A DNA stretch of 64,000 nucleotides, taken from the NCBI GenBank assembly GCA_030295235.1, contig AP026135.1, forward strand, positions 730,001 to 794,000, written 5' to 3'. The DNA comes from Fistulifera solaris (lineage: Eukaryota > Bacillariophyta > Bacillariophyceae > Naviculales > Stauroneidaceae). Shown one piece after another: positions 45,454 through 57,994 of this stretch (position 1 is its first letter; the number at the start of each line of letters is the position of its first letter). Below the pieces are notes generated by a model. That model saw only the letters and a program-made list of their open reading frames with translations, ran no database searches and was not told where the DNA came from. A program made the translations under genes and the position numbers.

Positions 45454-45770
45454 TTGTTTTTTTTTCGTTTCGATCGTCGATCGGCATGAAACATCTTCGC
45501 GCGTGATCGACCGCGCGAGCTGTGAAAAACGGGTGTGACTTCTTTTAGGACAAACTTGAAGAAATATTCTACTCCGAGTATTTCTCTAGGGATTATAAAC
45601 ATCATGAATTAAATTCCTACGACATCAAAAACAAAAGTCTTAATTCTTTCTCCTTGATAGTTATGCGACGTTCAAAACAAGGCCTTCTTAAATTATTAAC
45701 ACTGTAACGAAAGTCTAACACAAGTTTTGCCATCACATTGAATTTGCAAATACACAGCAAGGTTCACTCG
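45454..45770. other. Intergenic, no gene seen
   Basis: Lies between two minus-strand genes. Nothing beyond AT-rich flank. Confidence 0.4.
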
Positions 45771-47029
45771 TTACGCCCAAATCTTCAAGAGTCCATCCCA
45801 GCTGCCAGTGCACAAAGCATCACCTTTAGGACTCACACCGACACAAGATACCACACGATCATGAGCGCCGCTGATGGTAAAAGTAGAAGTCTTCTTTTCC
45901 GAAAGGACATCGTACGCCAGGACACTACCGTCCGAGTGACCACAAAAGATCAAACGGCCCGATCTGGAAAAGGCTAAGCTCGTGTAACCTTCTTCTGGCA
46001 TGCTGGATTCCGTGCTTCCGCTCTTTTGATTACCAAATCGGTTCAACACGTTGCAAGCACGAATATCAAACAAACACACCGAGTTGTCTTGACTGCACGT
46101 GGCAAAGGCATTGCCATCTGTTGGCATGAATTCAATGGCGTTGATATCATCGTTGTGGCATTTGAATGTCTGCATGGAAGACCTTGGAGCTCGGGCATCC
46201 CAAACTTTTACAGTTTTGTCCACCGAACAGCTAACAAAGACATTGTTGTCTCCCGGCTTGATGGAAAGAAACATGACATCGGCGGTGTGTTCGGCAAACG
46301 TGTTGAGCGGCGTTCCCGTTGCAATGTCCCAGCGAATGCAGGTAGAATCACCGGAGCTGGTGAGAATTTTGTCTTCGGAAAGAAAGCGGCAGCAGGAAAT
46401 GAATCCATCGTGACTGGCCATTTCAATCGCTTTTTCAGGTGCCCCGAGCCTATAAACGGTACAAAGATTATCAAGTCCTCCGCAAGCCAGCATTTGACCT
46501 CTTCCTTGTTCCATCCCTACAGCCATAACATACGATGACTTGAGAGAAATTGATTGGGTTTTATTGCCTGTAACCGTGTTCCATACTAGAAGATTTCCGT
46601 CTTGACTAGCTGATACCAGATGGGAAGAATCTCCACTCCAATGCAAGGCCACGACTTTTCCGAAGTGACCCTTCAGTGTGCGTCTCAGCTTAGTAGAAGG
46701 TGGAGCTCGTACAGATGCAGGAGTCTCTCCTTTCGAGCGGAGCACTTGTCCTATGGTCTGGTCTCGCTTCGAAGCTTGCGTATCCTCGATCTTTCGTTGC
46801 AGAGAAGCGACCTGTTAAGTAAAACGTGCTAATAAGTATTCTTCATGTCATTCAAATCGTTCGTAAAGTCGAAACTCAACACAACCAACGAATTGAAACA
46901 CTCCTCCTCGCTTCTTTGTTAAAAACGCGATTATTCGCTTCATGAAAGTGTGTCGGCACTTGCGACTGCACCAACCGATGGGAGACTTACTTTCTCTTTG
47001 GCAGCTTCGACGCGACTATTAATATCCAT
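45771..47029 (-). CDS. Heterotrimeric G protein beta subunit (WD40)
   Basis: About 359 residues. Exon 1 (47029..46991) encodes MDINSRVEAAKEK; a 179-nt intron (GTAAGT...TAACAG) leads in phase 0 to exon 2 (46811..45771). The joined N-terminus, a coiled helix ending in RKIEDTQASKR, is the Ggamma-contact helix of G-beta. Seven WD repeats follow, e.g. LKGHFGKVVALHWSGDSSHL, SCSVDKTVKVWDAR, FATCSQDNSVCLFDIRA, TGSWDGLLKIWA; the DIN-x-I-x-F and LFDIRA signatures are those of G-beta rather than generic WD proteins. It should work with a G-gamma and a G-alpha at the plasma membrane; neither is in this window. Confidence 0.9.
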
Positions 47030-47575
47030 CGTGTAACTATATTCTTTGCTAAACTTAATCGATGAATGATTTGCCACCACGAACTTTCTAGTTTCAAGTT
47101 AGAAGTGCGAAGATGAGAATTAGAAATGGCCGGTCGCAACGTGTTCGTAAATTAATTATACTTGTACCGTAGTAGATTATAGCTCATCGTTTGCTGTATC
47201 GTCGCTTTGAAACTGAAGAGACGCGGTCGCACACGTTAATTTTTGTCAGGAGCTTGAATTTTTTTACACCGGTATTCAGAAGTACTTTCTGTCATTAGTG
47301 TCAGAGAATGCCATCCGATCTCAACCGACCAGTCACGAGTCACAAGTAGTCAGTCGTTAATGAGCTTTTTTCTTATATCTAGGGATACGACGATTCTCAC
47401 TAGATTTACTGGTAATTCTTTTGTTCTCACCGCCCAATTCTAATCGTGATTAATCGGTTCCCGAAATAAAACAAGCAAATGCTCTTAAAACAACACATAA
47501 TTTTTTATTTCACAAATTATCAACAGAAAATATTACAAGTTGTGTAGTCTATATTGTGTCACACACCAGAGAAAG
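47030..47575. other. Intergenic, no gene seen
   Basis: Promoter side of the G-beta gene and 3' flank of the next minus-strand gene. No supported frame. Confidence 0.4.
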
Positions 47576-48932
47576 TCACGGAGTTTCTCGGGTCGTCTCG
47601 GTTTGACTCATTGTGATCTCGGCTCCGACAGGGATGGTTTGCTGAAAACCGCCTATTAACATGGAATCATTATCCTCGTAGCCGATTTTCCTTTTGTCGT
47701 AAACCTCCATCTTGCAACCGTCCACCTTCCAACCCATCCGAAGCAAATGATCTACTCCTTGCTCGGTTGCTAAGTTTCCCAATTCATTTGATCCATTCGA
47801 TGTCTCTTCCGAAGCTCGGCTAGCTGTATTAAGAGAAAGGTCCCCATCACCGTCATAATGAGGAGACTTAGTCCGAGATATCGTCGTGCGTTCCACTCTT
47901 CTATATCCAATGGCGTTTCTAGCGATTCAATGTACGTCGGAGACAAGGCAGGATCTGTTGGACTCTCAGAAGGGGGGTATAACTCAGTATCGTTGCAAGG
48001 TAAGTTGCAGGGATGGGGGTCTTGGCATGGCACGGAGGACGTGCGTTTGCAATTCTTGCCGCTGCATGTAGCTTCTTGGCAGCACCGGTTATAGCATTTT
48101 GATGGTACGATCGGTGCATCTCCACTATTAGAATCAGCACTGTCAGCGCTATTAGTACTGTCTGTTATATTAGGAGGATATAAATGGGCATCAAAGATAC
48201 TCGGAATCGTTGTATTAAGCATCCTTTCAATATCCGTCAGAACTTCCTCCTTCATAGCTTCGACCTCCAATAATGAAGCAACAACATCGCGATTAAGTTG
48301 CGTCAATGTTGTCTGGTTAATGGGGTTCTGCGTTCCTGCCACGTAGCATTCAAACTTGAATGAATAATGCCACCAATCACGATATTCTTCTTTGACGTGA
48401 ATTGTCGGATTCAGGCGATTGCTCATTAGGATCATATCGACTTTTGATGCCTTTCGTCGTGGTATGCTTGCTAAGTCTTCCATATCCATCGCAACAGTAC
48501 AATTTGGAAGAGTTGCATCGAGATATTGTGTTATCGCTGGGCCGACAATCCACCCAATGGAACGAGCTCCTGGCCACAAGGCCACGTAAAGATCAAACTT
48601 GACGTAAGCACCGTATGGGTCCAAGGTAAAGTCGCCTATTGGTTGCATTTCATCGACAGTATTGTTTTCCGGATCATTTTCCAGGTTCTCGGTGCTGTTC
48701 CCTACGCCCGTTAGCTCTTCTAAACACTCCCTGGTCGCTGAATCGTACTCGCCCGATATGAAGTCCGACAAACGCTCCAAAAGAGTCGGACATGGATGCG
48801 GCAATTCTTCCTTTCTGGATCCACAGGAGGATATTCTTGAAACGCGGAAATGTTTTGGCTGGAAGCTCCGAAAGTCAGAGATAAAAGGAGCAACGGAAGA
48901 GCAAGTAAAAGCGTTTTTCGGGAGGAAAACAT
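47576..48932 (-). CDS. Cys-rich type I membrane protein, unknown function
   Basis: About 452 residues. Signal peptide MFSSRKTLLLALPLLLLSL, ectodomain of about 340 residues with several N-glycosylation sequons (NST, NTT, NQT, NIT), a Cys-rich patch (CYNRCCQEATCSGKNC and CNLPC), a transmembrane helix near residue 370 (LGLSLLIMTVMGTFLLIQL) and a cytoplasmic tail of about 70 residues. Two frame changes lie in TTT runs at 48812-48814 and 47775-47777 (plus-strand reading); one extra base in each gives DPEKEELPHPCP and MNWENLATEQG. No domain recognised; looks like a surface receptor or adhesin of lineage-specific type. Confidence 0.62.
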
Positions 48933-49485
48933 CTTCAAGGGACGAAAAGTTCCAAAACGTTCTGATTTTGCCGGCTCTTTATGATCTACTCTCCTTGTTT
49001 AAATGCGGAAAAAAATGATTGAGAGTAGCTTGCTATTCAATGCGAATTTGCCATTGTGGAACTCCGCCAAGGATGAAACTGGAGTTTCCTTTCGTGCACA
49101 CCGCACACCGTCTGCACATCTCTTTCGATTTTCGATCATTTTTTATAATCTCGCAAAGAGTATCGCGAGTTCTGTAACTCAAAAATTAGACTGGACAGGA
49201 CTGTGAGTTTTTTGCACGATTGTTCTTCCGTCTTCAGTGCGTGCAGAAACTGTGGCGACGTCACGATCACGACCGAGAAGATAATTCACGGGTAATGCCT
49301 ATTATCAACAACAAAATAAACGCTAGATCAGATCATTTGATGATGAAGAGTCTCTAATGAACATTAAATAATCCTAAGAATCAACGATAAATGACAATTC
49401 GGGAATCGTATCAAGTTCCTTGTGCAACTTAATTAGCTTGATGAAAAAAGACAAGACGTGAAACTGGTCATGCGGTCGTTCGAGG
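48933..49485. other. Intergenic, no gene seen
   Basis: About 550 bases between two minus-strand genes. Short plus-strand frames are not supported. Confidence 0.4.
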
Positions 49486-51017
49486 TCATTTACTCCCAAA
49501 ATTGACGAAAAGAGAAGTGATCACATCGACACCCACCGCTTCACTTGCTGGCTGACTCTTTGGGACGGGGGACGACTCATCTTGGATGTCAGTGTGATGA
49601 ACACGCTCATAAGTCGCGTCTTGTACATGAGCTGGCTTTTTGCTAAAGCGACGATCCTCTTCCTGCTGTTTATTGTATTCCGGTTCACGCACGGGTGAAT
49701 CGTATATGTGTGCGTACGTGTCATCGTACATGAGGTCTTCGTACATGGGTGGTGGGGCGTTATCATAAATTGATTGACGAGCGACATCGTCTTCGAACCG
49801 GGCCCTTGCTGAGTCGTACATTTCCGTTTCCAAAGCACTTCTTTGTGACACGTACATCGGAGCTTGGGGTGGGTGGTACTCGTAGACACCAGTAACAGAG
49901 GGATATCCCGGGGTTCGAACATTCCACTATCCAGTGGATGTGGAGCATTGCCATACATATCGGCAAAAGAAGGATGCCCTGGTTGATCGTACATTTGAGA
50001 GTAAAATGATGGAGCTTCTGGTTCACGCATGTAAGCTGTCCGCTGTACTGGTTCATCCTCCACTACCAATTCAGTTTTGACATGCTCTATTTTCGACTCC
50101 TGTGTATGCTCTTTCATTCTAGTGTCCTCTTCGCTGTTCGCATTGTCGTCAACGTCGATCAGATAGGGTTCAACACAGGCAATTATTCCTGGAAAGTGCG
50201 GAGAGCCTCTGTTCCGTACACGAATGGTACTTTTCTTTCCGGGAGTGCTCATCATTGTAAATAGCGGGTTTTTCATTCCGTCTTCCGAAAAGACGTCGAC
50301 AACCTGTTTCACTTCTTCGTTGTCACCTTGCAGTAGCTCAACTTTGGCATCCATTGGGAACCCTTCCGTTTGCAACAATATTCGCACACTCGAAACCGAA
50401 GGAGGAAAAGTAAATGACTGGACGCTTCCTCCTTCAATCAAATCAGGTTTGGTGTCCGATGTTGGACCTACCGAGTTATCAGCCTTTACTCCCGCTATGA
50501 GTGGATCCGCTATTTGTCCTCTGTCCATCAATTTACCATTATTGCTTATCCCAATGGCGTGTTGCCCATTCGGTGTCTCAATAATAGCACAAAATGGGTA
50601 TAGTTGTCCATTTTCGCTGTACATTTGCATCCGCTGTGGGGTGTAATAAGGTCCTTCCCAGACATCCAGCTCGGCGTGAACAGGATATCCTTCGTTCTTT
50701 AGCACAATTTGAACACCCTCGACGGTATGATCATGGAACGACCACGTCTCACGAGATTCTCCATACAGCATCACCGGCGGAGGCGAGTTACTTCGATCAC
50801 CAAACGCGTCTTCACCTCCATTCTGAAAGTGAAGGGCAACCCAGCTGGGTACATTGCATTTCGCTGTCTTCTTGCGAGGAGGCGATGACCGAAACCTTCG
50901 AATTTGACCACGCGAAGCCCAAGAGGCCAGAGGCTGGTGCACCACAAACGCTGTATCGGTAAAGAATAGCGATGTTATGACGCAGAGCGTTAAAGCGGTT
51001 TTGCAATTGTATTCCAT
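49486..51017 (-). CDS. Plastid-targeted protein with two tandem repeats and Tyr/Asp-rich tail
   Basis: About 510 residues. The presequence MEYNCKTALTLCVITSLF and then DTAFVVHQP has Phe after Ala at the likely cleavage site, as in diatom plastid proteins. Two copies of an 85-residue domain follow: one with VEGVQIVLKNEGYPVHAELD and one with VSSVRILLQTEGFPMDAKVE, each continuing into a MYSENG or VFSEDG segment and ending near the IGISNNG or IRVRNRG strand. The tail is rich in MYD/MYED/YDSP words. The frame changes in GGGG at 49910-49913 (plus reading); one more base gives MFEPPGYPSVTGVYEYHPP. The repeats are not a family I can name; a role in the plastid stroma or thylakoid surface is only inferred. 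Confidence 0.68.
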
Positions 51018-51720
51018 TGTTGCTTTCTAAACGTTCTAAATCACTCAATCAACCGAAACCGTATCGATCGGCCGGCAACAACATGCGTGCGGCAATGATA
51101 GGGATGGATTGGTTTCGTTCGTCGATGAACAGGTGTCGTTGATGATTGATTCTTCACCGTTGATGGGTTTTCGAACTTTCTTGGGATCGGTCGGAAGTCG
51201 GAATGGAAAGAAATCTCCCCTCATGGCGGACACAGAACAAGCAGCCGGTGAAGATAATCATTACAGCTGGCAGAAACGACTCCCACGGTGTACAATCTTT
51301 TCAATATAAGATTGAAGAAAGCGTCGCCGACAGCTGCTTTGTACCGCCAAATCTCATAACTAAAATATAGCGACCGTTATTTTCATAATTTTACTATGGC
51401 TACGCTTTTCTAGTAAATTCAGCATTTAGGGTACATTTTTATATGGATGCAGCAGAAACGGATCGAGGAAATCGAAAGTCACGCAGAAAACACAGTTAAA
51501 GACGTCATCCTCGCCTCATCCTCCAGCGTTCGTCTGTCATGCGATAGGCAAGCACATTATTTTTTTCGAGCGTCCTTCGGACCACGATTTTTTCCCGTTG
51601 TTTTTGCCAACCGACAATTCTCGTCTCCATTTTGTTCTTTCGAGATCTCGCCACTTTATACGACAGAAGTTGTTGTTGAAAGACGTCTTCAATAATCAGA
51701 CCAAAATACCATCTACCGCA
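51018..51720. other. Divergent intergenic region
   Basis: Shared upstream region of the plastid-targeted protein gene (minus) and AAMP/Sqt1 gene (plus). An open frame continues upstream from 51721 to about 51598, but the conserved start is the ATG at 51721. No other gene. Confidence 0.5.
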
Positions 51721-53091
51721 ATGAATCCCGAAGAAGATGTAATGAACGACGCTGAAGGCGAACTGCCAACGGACCTGCAAGAGGAAGACTATTACGACGA
51801 AACTCCCGTTTTTGTCGGCGCTGACGACGCAGTCGAAGTAGAGGTCGATGATAATGACGTTCCTATGGATGATGACGATGACGATGATGAAGACGAAGCG
51901 GAAGATACGGAAGCAGATAATGCTATGGCAAACTCCACGGATATGTCAAGCGTCACGATACAATCTCATGCCAATAACGCGATTTATGCTATTGCATCCC
52001 ACTGTGATGAACCCTCTCAAAAGGTTATTATTGTGAGTGGCGGAGGCGATGATAAGAGCTATTTACACAGCATTGATTCGTCTGGGAGTACTACATCAAT
52101 ACTACTGCCTCATGAGCACTCCGACAGTGTGTCTTGTGTTGCATTGAATTTGCTCTTTGTTTCGGAAGATTTGACGAAAACGCCTCCATTAGCTGCCGTA
52201 GGGGCCTATGATGGAGCCATCCTGTTATACAATCCTGTCAACGGTGAAAAAGTATTACACCTGGAAGGCCCGACGGATGTGGAGTGTCTGGCATTCCATC
52301 CCAAGGGTGGGACTGTATTGTTGGCGGGTTCGGCAGCCGATGGCACCGTTTGGATGTATCATTTACCTCTCAATAAGTGCCTGCAAGTGTTTGTTGGACA
52401 TGAAAGTGCTGTAACAGCTGTCAATTTCACACCGGATGGACGATGGGCCGTATCAGCGAGTTCGGATGGTACCGTTCGAGTTTGGGCCCCGAAGTCTGGC
52501 AAGAGTAAACATGTTTTTCGACTGGAAGCACCATTAACAAGTATGGCAATGGGCGGTGGAGTAGATGGTATGCTAGTTATTGTTGGGGCCGAGGATGGCC
52601 AGGCTCACGTGTGTCACACTGGAACGTTGAAAGTAGTTTGTTCCCTGCGTCATTTTGAAATTCCCAAGGATGTGGACGAATTCGCTGAATTGCCGACAAG
52701 CGTTGAGACGGTAGCTTTTTCAAAAGGAAACCCAAATTGGTGCGCCACTGGTGGTGTGGACGGCGTTTTAAAAATTTGGGATTTAGCCAACGATGGACAA
52801 TGTCGACATGTGTGTCGTCCCGTAATAGATGAAGGGAATTCAGGAGGAATCACTCGTCTGCAATGGCATCCTAATCTGGCGCTCGTGTTCACCACTTACA
52901 CGGATGGATCCGTTCGTCTTTGGGACGCTCGAAATGGCCAATTACTTCAGACACTGATGGGCAGCATGGACGTATTGAATGATCTTAGTGTGCAATTCAC
53001 GAACGGCGGAAAGTCATCCATCATAATGACTGCCAGTGATGATGGGAATCTTCGAATCTTCCACGCGGATATTGCCTCGCTAGTTGAATGA
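51721..53091 (+). CDS. AAMP/Sqt1-like WD40 protein (ribosomal-protein chaperone)
   Basis: 456 residues, single exon, intact. Acidic N-terminus (VPMDDDDDDDEDEAEDTEAD) followed by a WD40 propeller with clear units such as GHESAVTAVNFTPDGRW, SASSDGTVRVWAPKSG, TGGVDGVLKIWDL and TTYTDGSVRLWDARNG. The acidic tail plus eight-blade propeller matches human AAMP and yeast Sqt1, which escorts ribosomal protein uL16 (Rpl10) to the 60S subunit in the cytosol. A start at 51598 would add 41 residues not seen in the family. Confidence 0.85.
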   Translation: MNPEEDVMNDAEGELPTDLQEEDYYDETPVFVGADDAVEVEVDDNDVPMDDDDDDDEDEAEDTEADNAMANSTDMSSVTIQSHANNAIYAIASHCDEPSQKVIIVSGGGDDKSYLHSIDSSGSTTSILLPHEHSDSVSCVALNLLFVSEDLTKTPPLAAVGAYDGAILLYNPVNGEKVLHLEGPTDVECLAFHPKGGTVLLAGSAADGTVWMYHLPLNKCLQVFVGHESAVTAVNFTPDGRWAVSASSDGTVRVWAPKSGKSKHVFRLEAPLTSMAMGGGVDGMLVIVGAEDGQAHVCHTGTLKVVCSLRHFEIPKDVDEFAELPTSVETVAFSKGNPNWCATGGVDGVLKIWDLANDGQCRHVCRPVIDEGNSGGITRLQWHPNLALVFTTYTDGSVRLWDARNGQLLQTLMGSMDVLNDLSVQFTNGGKSSIIMTASDDGNLRIFHADIASLVE

Positions 53092-53483
53092 ACATAAAGA
53101 TAGCAGCCACCGCTGCAGTAAGGATGAAGTGTCGTTTCTTTGTTCTTGGATTGTCTTAGTTTTGTTTATCTTCGTTTCGACGCGTCCATACAAGGGCGGT
53201 TTATGTCATCCGATGCAACAAACTTCATCATTAACAGCAACAAAATTGATGAACGTATTATACTTGCGTGAGGCTCGGCAAGGACTGTTCCACAAGGATA
53301 CCAAGGGACTAATGGTTTGGTATGTTGCCAACAAGACCCGGGACTGCATTCGATTTGAGTCAAATTGTATGCAGGCGTCAATACAAAGCATTTTGTGCGT
53401 ACAAGTGTACCAGGTACTTTTCATTGTTTTCCGTCCGAGAACGACATAACTAAAGGGAAACGCGATGAAGCGGCTGTCATATC
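53092..53483. other. Intergenic, no gene seen
   Basis: 3' flank of AAMP/Sqt1-like gene and promoter side of the next. Contains CCAGGTACTT at about 53410, about 75 bases before the ATG. Confidence 0.4.
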
Positions 53484-56400
53484 ATGTCTCCTTCCCATAA
53501 TCTCCCTACACTTCGACTCAACAAGGTATTAGTTACACCTGGATTGACACCGGCAGTCGGTGTCAGCAGTAATCCCAAAACATCGCTGAACGCCGCCCTC
53601 CTCGCGCTGCAAGCTCGACAGGATTGTAGTCGACTTCCGTCATCGAATTTCGTGCAACGAAAGACCATTTCTAAATATGTTACGCTACATCCTTCTCAGA
53701 ATCGTGTGGCGTATGTTGTGCAACAGGAAACACCGAGCTCGCAGAAGTGCGTCTGTGTGCAAGATACGGTGACACAGCAAGTATTGTGGATGGCTTCTTG
53801 GATAGATATTGCGACTTCGTTGTTCCACGAAACAGACTCTTCTAAGTGGGACTCTGCTGCGAACACGCTAGGAGATATAGTCAGTCTCGAATTTTACGAT
53901 GCCGCTACTCTGTATTGGAGTGGGATGATGGAAGAAGCAAGACGCAAAACTGCTGGCGGAATACAACGATGGCAAGGCTTGATTGTTCAGACAAAATCTC
54001 GAATAGTAGTATTGAACTTACGTCAAGGAAAGAAACAATCACAAGTATGGCCCGTAGCAGCGACGAATTCAAAGAGGTCATCGAGTGTGCTGGAACCATC
54101 CATGATTTTGGCTCATCTCTCCGAGGAATCGCTGGGGGTCGCTCCCAGTTCGAACGTTTTGCCCTTGACAGAAGGATGGCTGCTGGTCGGATGCAACGAT
54201 GGTTCATTGAAATGCTTTGATCGAAAATCACAGCAAGCAATCAAATCAATAAAAGGCATGGGAAATGGGGACTGGATTGTTCAGATCAGAGCCGCCAATA
54301 CGTACAGCGGGATAGGCCAAATTGGTGTAGCCTCTCGCCGCCGCATGATTACAGTGACTAAGAATGGCTTCGCCTACTTAATTGAGCTCGAAATTTTGAA
54401 TTCCAGCCTAGAGTTGCGACCTCCGCTAGCTCGCTTTTCCGGTGGACTGTCCGAAAATGTCGACCCCCTTCTTGAACCTTCACTTTTGACCTATGATGCT
54501 CACCGAGATTGGGTTTTATGGTGCCAACCAAAAGGTTCGCAGCCACAACAGTCTCAACCAGTAATGAATATATGGAACTTGCAAGCTTTGAATAATGAAT
54601 TTGTGCAACTGGATGGAAATGCGGGTCCGTTGAAACCAGAACCCACGCTGAAGGTGTTACCTGGGGCAGGCACTGGGACAGTGATGATCGAACCCAGCGG
54701 TCTAACGGCTGCCGCTTTTGGTGATGATCATGAGCAAACATTGGTTACCATCGGAGTGATACCAGCAGCAGGTACTCTTGTCTTACAAGGTGCCAATCTG
54801 CGTGATCCATATCAGCACCGCCCTCAAACCATGGAGAGCTCCTCGCTTCTGAGTTTACGACTGGTCGATTTACTTGTTCGAGACAAAGACTTGGATTTAG
54901 AAGAATGGACACATTCGGTTGGAGAAAGTTCGGGTGCTGACAATCCGTTTGGCGCGCTACGAATTTATGCTGTCAAAACTCATTCCCTCGGACCGACTTC
55001 CAATCAAATCGTAGTTGCTACCAATGTCGGTCTCTTGGTTTTAGAAGCTGCTCTCCCTTTTTGTGCAGGGCCCCGACACCATCATTTCGGGTCGAATATG
55101 GGCTCTTTCGGCAAAGCTGTACTAAGTGTTAGAAACTCGCAAGTTGTCTACGCTTCAGTCGACTCCTTGACCTCAAATCCAGCCGGAGTCATGGCCGCCA
55201 AGGGAATAGTGGATGTGTATGACTCTCCCATGCCAACAGAATTACCCGGTGAAGCAGGGAAAAGGCCATTCCGAGCCAGTGCTTACAGTATTCAGGCTAG
55301 CCCATCAGGATTGTACACGGCGATCATATGGCCAGCTGAGTTTCGGTACGAAATTGTGCACGTGGGCACTTTGATGGAGAAGGTAGGAAAAGCCCGCGGC
55401 GCAGCGACGACCGCAACGAATGCACACCCATCTGTGGCGAAAGGAAATGGAATCGCCGATTTTTGCTGGGTTGGAGATAACGACATTTATGCTGTTCTAC
55501 ACGTGCCTGGATGGGAACATATGATTGCACAGGGCAACGAGATTGAAGATCCGCAAATCATGAAGCCGAGAACAGCTATAAAGGTTCTCACGACTCCCAT
55601 AACAAAAGTGGCAGTAAAGGGAACTGGATCAGCGCTAAAGAGTGGGAGTAAGGGTTTTACCAAGAAAGCGTTCGGACTGTTTGGGAAAATAAACCGAAAA
55701 AGCAAAGATGAAGATACTATTGATGACGAAGAGAATTCGGTAGCAGTCAGTGTCAGCACAGTTTCTATGACATCGCCTCCGCCTCAGACAGCGATGTCGA
55801 AGCAGTCATCAACACGACACGTCGAACTGTTCCAGTTGATTTCGAATGATAACCAACCTAGTACGCTAGGCGTTTCTACATCGCCTGCATCGAAGACAAG
55901 TTTGGGGATTCTCTCCATTCGCGGCAGACACGGGAATATACCCACTGCAATTTTCGGCGGACCTGTTTTGTGTGTTGCCAGTCGACCAGAAGGCGGCGAA
56001 TCAGACGAAGGTTTCGCACAGTTCTATGGACGGAAAAACGATGGTAATAATGCTGAGAGCTACTCAGCCACTGGCCCCACGCTCCCCTTTCCAGACATTT
56101 GTACTTGGGATGATGATGGTTGTTTGTGTGCAATATCAATTGGAAGTCGGGTGGCAATTTATCTATTAGAGAAGTCGGAGTTTTGCATGCTCGGAAATGT
56201 TCGGATTTCATCTCCATCCCAACCGCTTACACCGTTGACTAGCCTTCGATTTGCACACGGAGTGCTTTATTGCTGCACGTGGAACTCTGTTCATTGTGTA
56301 ATGCTTGGCGACCTGATGGGTGGAATTTCTCTTTTGGATTCATATCTTTTGGCAGCTACTGACAGATCATCAGTTATGGGTAAGCTAGACCAGGCCAAGC

Positions 56401-57094
56401 CTACAAACCCTTTGACACCCGATCCTGCCCTTCTTCCGTTGGTGCAACCTACTGTTTTAGGTTATCAGTCAGGAAGCCTTATACTGTCGACGCTACGTGG
56501 TGTTTATGCTCTTTCTCTTGAACACCCTATAATGCGCCTGGGTACTTTACTTGCTTCGGGGCAGATAGAACGAGCCTCCCAGTGGATAAGCGCTTTTGAC
56601 AGAAATTCACATGAAGGTCTAGCTTACTTCTTGGAGCGCCGTGGCCATGCCGCATTGGCTCTCCGCCACCTCAACGGTTTATCTCTTGAGACCGTGATAG
56701 ACCTTTGTATGAGGTATGACGAAGTGGATCGTCTTGAAGATATTGCTGAAACGCAAGGTGTTCGAGGTCTGCGGAAAGTCGATATGGGTCGTGGTGTTCT
56801 TGCGAGTATTTTTGGTCCAGAAAGTGGGGTTGGCAGTATTACTGTATCAGTGGGTGCTTATCTTCAGCCCATGGCCGCATAGAAACCGTTCGACAGTTAG
56901 CCAGTGAATGCTTGCGGCTTGACGAACAAGGGAAAAAGGATGCGCTTTTTTTGGGGACGCTATTGATGCAGATAAACGAGACCGATGCAAATCGCCTCAT
57001 ACAGCGTGCAGTCGACTCTCCATTTCAGGACGATTGGCCAATGGGGTCCTTGGTACGAAACCTAATATCAAAAAAGGCTGGTAGCCACCCTTAA
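53484..57094 (+). CDS. Large beta-propeller / alpha-solenoid protein
   Basis: About 1203 residues. The N-terminal half has degenerate WD-like strands (e.g. VTLHPSQNRVAYVVQQ, LPLTEGWLLVGCNDGSLKCF), mid-region linker rich in Ser/Lys, and a helical C-terminal part (LLASGQIERASQWISAF, GLAYFLERRGHAALALRHL). This order is that of vesicle-coat and plant TWD40/TPLATE-complex type proteins, but I cannot assign a named orthologue. The frame changes near 56868 (CAGCCCATGG); one extra base continues into HGRIETVRQLASECLRLDE, so the C-terminal part to 57094 is included. Otherwise 1132 codons run without a break. A role in membrane trafficking is inferred only. Confidence 0.65.
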
Positions 57095-57893
57095 GTGTCG
57101 CCTCCCTGGAGGCTCTGTTCACCGTGTTTCTGTAGTAAGCTCCAGTAAAATTTAACCTTAGTGCTTTTTTTGCTTTTAGCTTCTACTCCGCATCCTAATT
57201 CTCTAGAGAGTACAATACTCCAACGTAAAGGGATATTAAACAGAATACGTGATTTTACTGTTGAGACACAAACCATGGACCTTATTTATTGTTCCTGTAA
57301 CCAGCAAAAACACGAACCAAAAGGGCAACTTTCCTTTTCCCACTTACACAAATAATAGAGAAAGTCCCCGTATGAATCATCTAAAGCCCAAGAGTAAGGT
57401 GCGGGAAATTGTGTACTGTCGCGTAGGCCCCGTAGAGAAATGTACCAAGCAGAGGTACGTTCCCGTGTCTCCAGTCCTGCTTTCTCGAGAAACGACTGAG
57501 TGACGTGGCCAAGTTTGGACGTTTCTTAATTAGCAATACCTCTAAATACTACTCAAATTACAATACCTCTGCGATGAGGATGGAGTAAAAATGGATACTT
57601 TCTGTCGAAACATTGTCTTGTGTGTCTCTTGCCCATCGTTTCGCCATCTACTATACGGAAAGTTGTAGCCCATGCGAACGCAGGATCGGTTTCGGCACCA
57701 TGTTTTCCGTTTGTTGATGACGATTGAAGCGTCTTTTCAATTCGTTTGCTTTCTCGGTAGAACTTCTACGCATGCAAAACTATTTTCTGCCCAGGAGCTG
57801 AACCTGTCTTGTTGAGAGCGAGAATATCCATCAAAAGCTACAAGAAAAGCATTCCGCACAATTGATCGTTCAATTGCTGGTGAATCTTTTACA
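57095..57893. other. Intergenic, no gene seen
   Basis: About 800 bases, promoter side of the bZIP gene. The word CAATACCTCT occurs twice near 57533 and 57562. No supported frame or RNA. Confidence 0.4.
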
Positions 57894-57994
57894 ATGCATG
57901 CCCCCACAGCCTCAACCGCACCTGAATCGAGAAATTCATCATCAGACATGACGAAAGAAGGGCGGGGAGATTATCCCCAGATCCTACTGATTCC

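Noticed and set aside
57533-57572. CAATACCTCT duplicated
   Set aside because: Only ten bases, two copies; not distinguishable from chance.
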